Source: JAPOQD01 sp964620555
GTDB lineage: Bacteria > Pseudomonadota > Gammaproteobacteria > Pseudomonadales > Halieaceae
Reading direction: 5' to 3'
DNA length: 41,313 bases
NCBI GenBank assembly: GCA_964620555.1
Contig: CAZUGZ010000013.1
Coordinates: forward strand, 1-41,313
Both the position numbers and the translations under genes were made by a program. The notes beneath the pieces were generated by a model, which searched no databases, had not been told where the DNA came from, and worked only from the letters and a program-made list of their open reading frames with translations. Positions 8,013 through 15,179 of this stretch are shown here, piece after piece. Every line of letters begins with the position of its first letter. Position 1 is the stretch's first letter.

Positions 8013-8152
8013 GGAACGTCGGACCAGGAGCCGTCATCACGTCTGATGGCATACCTGGAAGCGTCGACTACCTCGGCATCAGTTCAATCATCAACAAGTA
8101 CGCGTCTGGTGGTACCATGGAGGTGACCGGTCACATGGCCGATTTGAAATGA
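8013..8152 (+). CDS. 3' end of an unidentified gene after the gap
   Basis: One frame is open from the gap to TGA at 8150-8152 and encodes about 45 residues, beginning NVGPGAVITSDGIPGSVDYL and ending GGTMEVTGHMADLK. The stop overlaps the ATG of the sulfotransferase gene as ATGA, which supports it being real coding sequence. It may be the tail of the OYE-type gene that enters the gap, since multi-domain FadH-like enzymes end with a nucleotide-binding region, but I cannot recognise the residues. It could equally be another gene lost in the gap. Confidence 0.5.
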
Positions 8153-9312
8153 GAGGGGCAGTAAGGTTCGACGCCGATGAGGCAATTAGCGAGGCCATCA
8201 GTCAGGTCGGCTTCGATGACTTCGGTGAAATGCCCTACAGGGAAGGCCTGGAAGTACTACTGGAGACCTATGACCGCAATGTGCGTGAGGAGGAAAGCAG
8301 AAAAAAATGTCGTGACCGGGTCATCTATCAGCTCACCACTCGCCTTAAGTGTGAACACGCCCTGAAGACTATCGATGGTTGGCAGCAGCAGCGAATTCCC
8401 GCTCCGATATTCGTTACAGGTTTACCTCGCTCCGGTACCTCCGCCCTGTTGAACCTGTTGGAGTCAGCGCCCGAAAATCGCGGCCTGCTGCAATGGGAAG
8501 TGCAGTTTCCGGACCCATGGCCTGACAGCAAGCCCGGTGACAAAGACCCACGCTATGATTCCCTGGCGAAAGCACTCGAGGAGTCCCGCGATTCCGAGTT
8601 CGCCAAGATCCATTTTGTGACGGCAGACACGCCGGAAGAATGTGTCCTGTTGCATGCCTATGCTTTTCATGGTGTGCAACTGGGGCTGGAAATTATGATG
8701 GAGCCCTATCGAAGCTGGTTGCTGGCCCAGGACCTGGTGCCTTTGTACCAATTTCAGAAACGCATCATGCAGTTACTCAACTGGCGCAGCCCTGGCCAGC
8801 AGTGGATGCTGAAAGCACCAGCTCACATGTGGGGCCTCGATGCCATCATGGAGGTTTTTCCCGATGCGCGTTTTGTGTGGTGCCACCGGGATCCACAAAA
8901 GGTTGTGCCATCCATCAATAGCATGAACAAAGCTCTGATGAAGATGTACGTAGGTGACTGTAATCACCTGGATATGGAAGAGATCGGCCGCCTGGTGATG
9001 GAGTGGTATGCCCTGTCACTGGAGAAGGGGCTGGAGTCCCGAGCCCGGATGCCGGACGAGTTGTTTATGGATTGCTCCCAGCAAGAGTTCGTGGACAACC
9101 CCATGAGTGTAGTCGAGCGCGTCTACCGAAACTTTGATCTGCCTCTGCCGGTTGAGTCACGTGCTGCACTGCAGGCACACATTGATGCCAACCCAAAGGA
9201 CAAACACGGCAGGCATGAGTACAACCTGACGGAGTATGGCCTGACCAGGGAACTCATTGACCAGCGCTTCGAGTTTTACACCGGCGACAGCCGCTGGCCG
9301 ATCAGTATGTGA
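8149..9312 (+). CDS. Sulfotransferase family protein (PAPS-dependent type)
   Basis: A 387-residue cytoplasmic protein with the sulfotransferase P-loop-like PAPS-binding motif, here FVTGLPRSGTSAL with GLPRSGTS at 91-98, and a second nucleotide-binding segment FVWCHRDPQKVVPS. WMLKAPAHMWGLDAI is also typical of the Sulfotransfer_3-like family. These enzymes move sulfate from PAPS to hydroxyl groups of small molecules such as steroids, glycans or lipids. The ATG overlaps the preceding stop (ATGA). A sulfotransferase inside a catabolic-looking cluster is unusual. Substrate unknown. Confidence 0.85.
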   Translation: MRGAVRFDADEAISEAISQVGFDDFGEMPYREGLEVLLETYDRNVREEESRKKCRDRVIYQLTTRLKCEHALKTIDGWQQQRIPAPIFVTGLPRSGTSALLNLLESAPENRGLLQWEVQFPDPWPDSKPGDKDPRYDSLAKALEESRDSEFAKIHFVTADTPEECVLLHAYAFHGVQLGLEIMMEPYRSWLLAQDLVPLYQFQKRIMQLLNWRSPGQQWMLKAPAHMWGLDAIMEVFPDARFVWCHRDPQKVVPSINSMNKALMKMYVGDCNHLDMEEIGRLVMEWYALSLEKGLESRARMPDELFMDCSQQEFVDNPMSVVERVYRNFDLPLPVESRAALQAHIDANPKDKHGRHEYNLTEYGLTRELIDQRFEFYTGDSRWPISM

Positions 9313-9313
9313 T

Positions 9314-9328
9314 GGCGCAGACTCCTAG
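9314..9328. repeat. 15-nt sequence shared with 39041-39055
   Basis: GGCGCAGACTCCTAG directly after the sulfotransferase stop recurs exactly, in the same orientation, at 39041-39055 beside the tRNA-Leu accessory patch. Both copies are intergenic and in accessory DNA. By length alone one such match is expected by chance in a window this size, so the relation is uncertain. Confidence 0.4.
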
Positions 9329-9427
9329 AAAGGGGCAGTGTTGTATGAGTCGTGTGACGAAGAGGGCAATGCCTTTGATGTCACCCTTGAAATGATCGTG
9401 ATGGATTTCGAAGCCAATGCACAATGA
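9329..9427 (+). pseudogene. Short coding-like remnant ahead of the MaoC pair
   Basis: After a TAG at 9326-9328, the same frame is open for about 32 codons to TGA 9425-9427 and reads VLYESCDEEGNAFDVTLEMI followed by VMDFEANAQ. It looks like the C-terminal strands of a small beta-rich protein, but I do not recognise the family. No Shine-Dalgarno or normal start is apparent (only GTG or TTG near 9338). Its end overlaps the next start by 11 nt. Best read as a truncated gene, possibly left by the event that placed the 15-nt repeat just before it. Confidence 0.3.
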
Positions 9428-9971
9428 AGAGAACGATGCGTTGCATGAAGAATTGCAGGCACTAATTGGTACCCCGGTATCCCAGGGCAATAGCGCTGAC
9501 GATCCGGTCAATATGCCCATGATCCGTCGCTGGACCGATGCTTTCGGCGACAGGAACCCGGTATACGAAGACAGTGAGTCTGCAGCTCAGACCCGCCATG
9601 GGGATGTTATCGCGCCACCGGCGATGATGCCGACCTTTACCATGGCACGTCCCGTTCTTGAAAACCTGGCGGAGCGCGGTGGCCTCACCGCCGAGATTGC
9701 CACAGATAGCCCACTGGCATTGCTGGATAAGGCGGGGTACTTCGGCAGCCTGGCCACCAACTCAGCCCTGGAGTTTGATCGACCGCTGCGCCTGGGTGAT
9801 GAACTAAAGTCGGAAGCAATACTGGAGTCAGTCTCACCCCGAAAAAAGACGGGGCTTGGTCTTGGCTATTTCGTAACCTGGGTGACCACGTATACCGCGC
9901 AGGGTGGTGAAGAAGTAGGGCGTCAGCGCTTCACACTGTTCAAATTTGATCCAGCAACCATGGGGGCCTGA
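9417..9971 (+). CDS. MaoC-like dehydratase with FAS1-type N-terminal hotdog domain
   Basis: A 184-residue hotdog protein. The segment MIRRWTDAFGDRNPVYEDSE followed by ...TRHGDVIAPPAMMPTFTM is the pattern of the N-terminal, non-catalytic half of two-domain MaoC hydratases: the catalytic His position is a Tyr (NPVYED rather than NPxHxD). Such proteins usually pair with a catalytic MaoC subunit to hydrate enoyl-CoA; heterodimeric ChsH1/ChsH2 in steroid side-chain degradation is the best-known example. The next gene overlaps it by one base and supplies the catalytic motif, so the two very likely form one enzyme. Confidence 0.8.
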   Translation: MHNEENDALHEELQALIGTPVSQGNSADDPVNMPMIRRWTDAFGDRNPVYEDSESAAQTRHGDVIAPPAMMPTFTMARPVLENLAERGGLTAEIATDSPLALLDKAGYFGSLATNSALEFDRPLRLGDELKSEAILESVSPRKKTGLGLGYFVTWVTTYTAQGGEEVGRQRFTLFKFDPATMGA

Positions 9972-10408
9972 TGATGAGCGGAGACAGAATGCAGTCATTG
10001 AAAGCCGCTGACATTTCCGTGGGCGATGCTATCGCGCCTATGGATATTGCTGTCACCACGACAGCAGTGGTTTCAGGTGCCCTTGCTTCCCATGACTGGA
10101 TGCCTATGCATCATGACAGGGATTTCGCCCAGTCCCAGGGGGCGCCCGATGTGTTCCTCAATATATTTTCATCCAATGCCTATGTCTCACGATTTCTGAC
10201 CGATTGGGCTGGCCCGGAAGCCTTCGTCAAGAGCATTGATATACGGTTGGGGGTACAGGCGGTCCCCGGCCAGGTACTGGAGTTCCGAGGTGAAGTCCTT
10301 GGGATCGAGGAGCAGGGCGATGAGTGTCTTGTCAGCGTTTCAGTCAAGGCTTCCAACGAAAACGGGGATCACGTGACAGGTGCCGCAACCCTGACTGTGC
10401 CGGTGTAA
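9971..10408 (+). CDS. MaoC-like enoyl-CoA hydratase, catalytic subunit
   Basis: A 145-residue hotdog protein carrying the hydratase-2 motif: HDWMPMHHD with Asp42, Pro45, His47 and Asp49, the D-x-x-P-x-H-x-D arrangement in which Asp and His form the catalytic dyad. The rest fits one hotdog fold (LNIFSSNAYVSRFLTDW helix, then VQAVPGQVLEFRGEV). It starts on the last base of the previous gene (TGATG), and a downstream ATG at 9974 or 9989 is also possible. Paired with the upstream non-catalytic subunit it would hydrate a bulky 2-enoyl-CoA. No DUF35 partner, seen in some ChsH2 proteins, is present in the window. Confidence 0.82.
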   Translation: MMSGDRMQSLKAADISVGDAIAPMDIAVTTTAVVSGALASHDWMPMHHDRDFAQSQGAPDVFLNIFSSNAYVSRFLTDWAGPEAFVKSIDIRLGVQAVPGQVLEFRGEVLGIEEQGDECLVSVSVKASNENGDHVTGAATLTVPV

Positions 10409-10530
10409 AACACGAGCGCAAATCCCGGAATCGACACAAGCACAGAGCAGAATAAGGAGTTTACCGCGTAACGGGCGGGCCCGATGCCATGCGCTCTACG
10501 CTATGCATGAAAAACGATGGAGTTACTCAG

Positions 10531-10974
10531 ATGATTCAGGATGCAGTACATTTGGACGAGACGGATATACCGTTTGTTGATACGGGCGATGGCACTTTGC
10601 TTCGCGTCTTGCTTGTGAAGGCAGCGGAGGGGCTGTGGATTATAGAAAACATATTTCCCAAAGGGGTCGAGATAGAGAAGCATCGACACACTGGACCCGT
10701 TTTCGGCTATACCACAAGCGGTGCGTGGAAATACAAAGAATACGAATACGTCAATCGCGCCGGTTCCTTCCTTTATGAGCCCGCAGGTTCAGAGCACACC
10801 CTTCTCGTGCTCGAAGACAGTACCAGAGTCTGGTTCCAGATGTACGGCAGCAACATGAATCTTAACGCCGAGGGAGAAGTTTCCTCAATTGTTGATGGCC
10901 AACTGACGCTGGATTTTTACATGGCCATTTGTGAGGAACAGGGGTTGCCACGCCCCAACGTGGTGACCGACTGA
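10531..10974 (+). CDS. Cupin protein of the 2,4'-dihydroxyacetophenone dioxygenase type
   Basis: A 147-residue single-domain cupin. The metal site is suggested by His51 and His53 (KHRHTGPVFGYTTSG) and His89 (AGSEHTLLV); the usual cupin Glu is absent, giving a three-His site as I recall for 2,4'-dihydroxyacetophenone dioxygenase, an Fe enzyme that cleaves a C-C bond next to an aryl ketone. I chose ATG 10531 because GGAG lies 8 nt upstream; ATGs at 10489 and 10507 are in frame but have poor ribosome sites. It ends 1 nt before the P450 start. Dioxygenase activity on a hydroxy-ketone is inference. Confidence 0.75.
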   Translation: MIQDAVHLDETDIPFVDTGDGTLLRVLLVKAAEGLWIIENIFPKGVEIEKHRHTGPVFGYTTSGAWKYKEYEYVNRAGSFLYEPAGSEHTLLVLEDSTRVWFQMYGSNMNLNAEGEVSSIVDGQLTLDFYMAICEEQGLPRPNVVTD

Positions 10975-10975
10975 T

Positions 10976-12184
10976 ATGAATATCGATATCTACTCGCCGG
11001 ATAGTTATAGCAACGGTATTCCTCATGAACAGTTTGCCTGGTTGAGGGAGAATGCGCCTGTCTATTGGCATGAACATCCAGCCGGGGGTGGTTTTTGGGT
11101 CGTTAGTAAACATGAAGATGTAGTCCACGTGTCTCGCGATTTTAAGAACTTTTCCGCGCAGGAAAGGTTTGTTCTTTATGATGACCTTCCAGCTGACATA
11201 TTGGCCATGGCCCAGAAACAGCTCCTGGGGATGGATCCGCCCAACCACGGACCTCTGCGACGCAGTGTAATCACCCGAGTGACCTCCAGGCGGCTCGCTG
11301 CACTTGAACCTATGATCAGGGCTGTCGCTCAGCAAGTTATGAAAGACGCCGGCGCCGGTGGCAATATCAACTTCGTCGAAGACCTCGCCGGAGACTTGCC
11401 GACAGCAGTAATTGGACTGCTACTCGATATTCCTCGTGATATGTGGCCACAGATCCGAAAGTGGTCTGACTTGCAAACCGCATCAGATGATCCTGAACTG
11501 GGTGGAACACCAGAAGAAGTCAATCAGGCGTCCGTGGAAATGGGTGCCTATGGTTTTCAACTGGCAAGCGAACGTCGGAACCAGGATGGTGATGACCTTA
11601 TTTCTTTGCTGATCAACCAGGAAGTAGATGGAAGACTGATATCCGAAATGGAGTTTGCCTCACTCTTCGTGCAGATTACTGTAGCTGGCAATGAAACTAC
11701 ACGCGGATTGATCAGTTCGGGAATGTGTGAACTTATCCGGCGCCCCGCTTTGTACAAACAGTTGGAAGCACAGCCAGAGCTCTTAGCTGCCGCGATCGAG
11801 GAGATGCTCCGCTGGACTTGCCCGCTGCACTATTTTGCACGTACCGCCACCTGTGATACCACAATTCGCGGGCAGACTATTGAGAAGGGGGACAAGGTTG
11901 TAATCCTGTACAGTTCCGCGAATTTTGATGAAGAGGTATTCGCAGACCCCTTAAAGTTTGACATTGCACGTGACCCTAATCCTCACCTTGCATTCGGACA
12001 TGGCATCCATCTCTGTCTGGGTGCCAATCTGGCCCGCATGGAGGCACGAATATTTTTCGAAGAATTCTTTCAGAAATTCGCGTCTATCGAGAGCACCGGG
12101 GAACCTGAATACATTCGATCGAATAGCATTCATGGATACAAGCGGATGCCTGTTTGTATCACGCCAAGAAAAGCTGGCAAGTGA
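10976..12184 (+). CDS. Cytochrome P450
   Basis: A 402-residue soluble bacterial P450. Visible motifs are the I-helix oxygen-binding AGNETT (237-242), the K-helix ExxR (Glu276-Arg279) and the haem loop FGHGIHLCLG with the axial Cys347. The N-terminus (HEQFAWLRENAPVYWHE, then GFWVVSKHEDVVHVSRD) and GMDPPNHGPLRR resemble the CYP124/125/142-type P450s that hydroxylate steroid side chains and branched lipids; that assignment is by recall and only suggestive. No ferredoxin or reductase gene is adjacent, so redox partners must come from elsewhere. Confidence 0.93.
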   Translation: MNIDIYSPDSYSNGIPHEQFAWLRENAPVYWHEHPAGGGFWVVSKHEDVVHVSRDFKNFSAQERFVLYDDLPADILAMAQKQLLGMDPPNHGPLRRSVITRVTSRRLAALEPMIRAVAQQVMKDAGAGGNINFVEDLAGDLPTAVIGLLLDIPRDMWPQIRKWSDLQTASDDPELGGTPEEVNQASVEMGAYGFQLASERRNQDGDDLISLLINQEVDGRLISEMEFASLFVQITVAGNETTRGLISSGMCELIRRPALYKQLEAQPELLAAAIEEMLRWTCPLHYFARTATCDTTIRGQTIEKGDKVVILYSSANFDEEVFADPLKFDIARDPNPHLAFGHGIHLCLGANLARMEARIFFEEFFQKFASIESTGEPEYIRSNSIHGYKRMPVCITPRKAGK

Positions 12185-12187
12185 GGA

Positions 12188-12265
12188 TTGTCGTTGGAGC
12201 AGAATGCTGAGGAGTTGCAGAACTATTTTGATGAGGTCAGCAACGAATCAGGCGGAAGCAGAAGT
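12188..12265 (+). pseudogene. Possible truncated gene start between the P450 and the IS-like end
   Basis: A frame opening at TTG 12188 encodes SLEQNAEELQNYFDEVSNES and a few more residues, then runs without a stop into the 25-bp tandem repeat and the tRNA. The residues before the repeat look protein-like and acidic-helical, but no family is recognised. It may be the 5' end of an island gene cut off by the insertion-sequence end. Weak evidence. Confidence 0.25.
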
Positions 12266-12315
12266 GTAAACCATGTCTCCGGTATGATCTGTAAAGAATG
12301 TCTCCGGTACAGACC
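12265..12315. mobile_element. Insertion-sequence end remnant: two 25-bp tandem units
   Basis: Two contiguous 25-bp units, 12266-12290 and 12291-12315, share GTAAA then ATGTCTCCGGTA and have the same length. Repeated GTAA-N2-ATGTCNCCGG blocks starting with TGT resemble, from memory, the transposase-binding ends of IS481-like elements in marine gammaproteobacteria. No transposase is present: the tRNA begins 12 nt later, so only about 51 bp remain. It marks the right boundary of the accessory island. Confidence 0.55.
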
Positions 12316-12327
12316 TCGCCGCGAGAG

Positions 12328-12401
12328 CCCGCCCGAGAGGATTCGAACCTCTGACTTCTGCCTCCGGAGGGCAGCGCTCTATCCGGCTGAGCTACGGGCG
12401 G
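12328..12401 (-). tRNA. tRNA-Arg (anticodon CCG)
   Basis: A 74-nt cloverleaf on the minus strand. Acceptor CCGCCCG pairs with CGGGCGG and is followed by discriminator G; the D arm is GCTC/GAGC; the anticodon stem is CTGCC/GGCAG with loop CTCCGGA and anticodon CCG; the T arm is AGAGG-TTCGAAT-CCTCT. CCA is not encoded. The sequence is close to the E. coli tRNA-Arg(CCG). The accessory island stops just downstream of its 3' end, and tRNA 3' ends are common integration targets. Confidence 0.96.
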
Positions 12402-12595
12402 ATGGTCTGAACTCCCGGGGTTCCGGGGGGCGGGCATGATACCGGGCTTGCCGGGCAGAGTCGAATGACAGCCCATCAAGCCGTGGAGCGCTTCTCTCGC
12501 CCTGTGCCGTTTGACCGATCGGGCCGGGCAACGGACTTGCTGAAATGGTGTCGGGTTTGCAGTAGATTATGGTACTTCGCCAAGTGAGACCGGCT

Positions 12596-15157
12596 ATGAA
12601 CTCAAGTTGTCGTTTAAAGCGAGTGGGCGCCTGCTGGCTGCCGGGACTGATCGCCATGATCGGCTGGACCGCCCCTGCCGTGGGAGAAACACCGGTTTCC
12701 ACGACGCACCCCGATTTCCGGACGATCGAAGAAGTGGTCGTGGTCGGCAGCCGTGCCCGCATCGAAAGCCGCGTCGATGAATTGCCCGTGGCGGTCGACC
12801 TGTACCAGGACACCGATCTGGAAAGTACCGGCGAGATCGATCTGGGAGCGGCCCTGACCAAGCTTTCTCCTTCGTTCAACTACACGCGTCTCTCCGTTGG
12901 CGACGGCGCCCTGCTCATACCGGCGACCCTGCGCGGTCTCAGTCCGGACCAGACGCTGGTACTGGTCAACGGCAAGCGGCGCCACAGCATGGCCTGGCTG
13001 CGGCTGCTCGATGGCGTGATTGGTTCCGGGACCGGTGGCACGGATTTGCGCGCCATTCCCTCGGCGGCGCTCGCCCGGGTGGAAGTGCTGCGCGATGGCG
13101 CGGCGGCGCAGTACGGGTCGGACGCCATTGCCGGTGTCATCAACCTGGAGTTGCGGGAAGGGGCGGACGGTGGCGAGTTGACGCTGCACGGCGGGCTGGG
13201 GGATGGCAACGGGTCGCGTCTGGGTGCGTCGTTCAACGGCGGCACGCCACTGGGTGCCGGGGGTTTTCTCAACTTCACCGGCGAATGGCACGACTCGGCC
13301 GCACTGCAGCGCAACGGCGGCAACGGCGGACTGGACCCGAACTATCAGGATGAACTCATCACATACAGTGCGCCGGAGCACGACGGCTGGGCCCTGTTCT
13401 TCAATGCCGGCCTGCCGGCCGGCGATGCCGGGGAGTGGTACGCGTTCGGCGGCCTGTCTCGCCGTGAGGGAGTGTCCACCGGCGCCTACCGGTTCCGATA
13501 CAACTACTGGGAAGGCCTGCGGTCCGGTGATGACACCTGGGATTCCGTGGTTCCGAACGCCATCAACTTCCACGAGCGGAATACTCACCCCGTGTATCCG
13601 GACGGGTTTCTTCCCTACGAGGAGTCGCGCATCGACGACCTGTCGATTGCGGCGGGCTGGCGCGGCGCCATGGGTAGCTGGGACCTGGATCTCAGCGCCA
13701 CCTACGGCGAGAACGAATTCCAGTTCGGCGTTTCCGATACGATCAACGCGTCAATCGGTGCGCATTTCCTGTACACCAACCCGGCAGCGACAGTAGCGGA
13801 GATCGTCGCCAACGCCGGGCCGCTGGCCGGCGACAGCGGTGGCATCCGATTCGACCAGTTCACGCTCAACCTCGATGGGCGCCGCAGTTTCGACCATGGC
13901 CTGGTCAAAGCGCTGGCCGTGGGCTTCGAACACCGGGAGGAAAACTATCGGCAGGTCGCCGGTGACGAAGCGGCCTGGTCCTGCGGATTGCCTCACGCCG
14001 AAGACTACCGCGCTTTCGCCGTCGGCCCCGATGGCTCGCCCCTGACCGGGACGGTCGCGGCCTGCGGTTTCCAGGGCTATCCGGGTTACAGTCCGGGCAA
14101 TGCAAGCTTGAGCGATGACGGCCGCGACAGTCAGGCGGGTTACCTGGAATTGGAGGTCGCACCGTTTGAGGCGCTGCGCATCGGCGCCGCGCTCAGGGCG
14201 GAGACGTACAGTGACGCCGGTTCGAAAACCACCGGCAAGCTGACGGCCCGCCTGCAGGTCACGGGTGACCTGGCGCTGCGGGCCGCGGCGTCCACCGGCT
14301 TCCGCGCACCAAGCCTTTCGCAACGGCGTTTCAACTCCATTGTGTTCGTGGGCAGCGACCGGGGCCTGACCACGGTATTCGCGGCCAATGAAGGCCATGC
14401 CATCTCGCGGGCATTCGGAGTGGACTCCCTGGACCATGAGACCTCGAACAACTTCAGCGCGGGCCTCGTGTTCTCGCCTTCGGAAAATTTCAATCTCGCC
14501 CTTGACGCCTACCGTATCGAAATCGAGAAACGGGTGGTCCGATCGAGGGGCATCGAGTGCGCAGGCATCGCTGCCTGCGACGCTGAACGCGTCGCAACCG
14601 CGGCCTTTTTCTTCAATGGCGTCGACACGGAAACCGAGGGCATCGATCTGACCGCGCGCTGGGGAATGTCCGTGGCGGGCGGCTACCTCTGGCTCGAGGG
14701 CAACGGCAATGTCACCCGGACCGAGATCGTGCGGGGCCGGTTGCCCTCCGGCGCACCCGCGGGCCTGCGTTTCGAGGACTACTTTGGTGGCTGGGCAACG
14801 GACGTGTTGGAGCGCGGCCAGCCGCGACGGCAGGCCAACCTGACCGCCGACTGGCAGCGGGGCGGCTTCGGTGCGCTGTTGCGGATGAACCACTACGGCT
14901 CCACCATCCATCACCCGGTCGATACGGGGAGGATCCGGACGGCGGCGGCGAATCTCGTCGACTTCGAGGCGCGTCTGCGGCTCGGCGCGACACGCTGGGC
15001 GTTGGGAGTCAGCAACGTCTTCGACAAGCTGCCCACTCGTCTCCCCAAGACACACCTGTCGAATGTGCTGTGGGGAGTGCGGTACCCGACGGATACGCCG
15101 TTCGGACTCGAGGGCCGATTCGCCTACCTGCGGTTGGGAGTCAACTTCGACTGGTGA
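12596..15157 (+). CDS. TonB-dependent outer-membrane receptor
   Basis: An 853-residue outer-membrane transporter. A signal peptide covers about residues 1-31 with a likely cut after AVG. A TonB-box-like IEEVVVVGSR follows, then the plug domain (residues ~45-175: VDELPVAVDLY, LRGLSPDQTLVLVNGKRRH, VEVLRDGAAAQYGSDAIAGVINL) and a 22-strand barrel. The C-terminus ends in an aromatic residue (GVNFDW), as needed for BAM recognition. The start at 12596 gives the signal peptide; an ATG nine codons upstream is less likely. No Fur box is seen and no adjacent gene reveals the ligand. Confidence 0.93.
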   Translation: MNSSCRLKRVGACWLPGLIAMIGWTAPAVGETPVSTTHPDFRTIEEVVVVGSRARIESRVDELPVAVDLYQDTDLESTGEIDLGAALTKLSPSFNYTRLSVGDGALLIPATLRGLSPDQTLVLVNGKRRHSMAWLRLLDGVIGSGTGGTDLRAIPSAALARVEVLRDGAAAQYGSDAIAGVINLELREGADGGELTLHGGLGDGNGSRLGASFNGGTPLGAGGFLNFTGEWHDSAALQRNGGNGGLDPNYQDELITYSAPEHDGWALFFNAGLPAGDAGEWYAFGGLSRREGVSTGAYRFRYNYWEGLRSGDDTWDSVVPNAINFHERNTHPVYPDGFLPYEESRIDDLSIAAGWRGAMGSWDLDLSATYGENEFQFGVSDTINASIGAHFLYTNPAATVAEIVANAGPLAGDSGGIRFDQFTLNLDGRRSFDHGLVKALAVGFEHREENYRQVAGDEAAWSCGLPHAEDYRAFAVGPDGSPLTGTVAACGFQGYPGYSPGNASLSDDGRDSQAGYLELEVAPFEALRIGAALRAETYSDAGSKTTGKLTARLQVTGDLALRAAASTGFRAPSLSQRRFNSIVFVGSDRGLTTVFAANEGHAISRAFGVDSLDHETSNNFSAGLVFSPSENFNLALDAYRIEIEKRVVRSRGIECAGIAACDAERVATAAFFFNGVDTETEGIDLTARWGMSVAGGYLWLEGNGNVTRTEIVRGRLPSGAPAGLRFEDYFGGWATDVLERGQPRRQANLTADWQRGGFGALLRMNHYGSTIHHPVDTGRIRTAAANLVDFEARLRLGATRWALGVSNVFDKLPTRLPKTHLSNVLWGVRYPTDTPFGLEGRFAYLRLGVNFDW

Positions 15158-15179
15158 ATCGCCGGCAAACCGGGCGCAA

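Noticed and set aside
12188..12439. An 83-codon open frame containing ERIRTSDFCLRR
   Set aside because: Most of it is the antisense of tRNA-Arg(CCG); this peptide string is a well-known false translation of that tRNA. Only the first ~26 codons are kept as a weak truncated-gene note.
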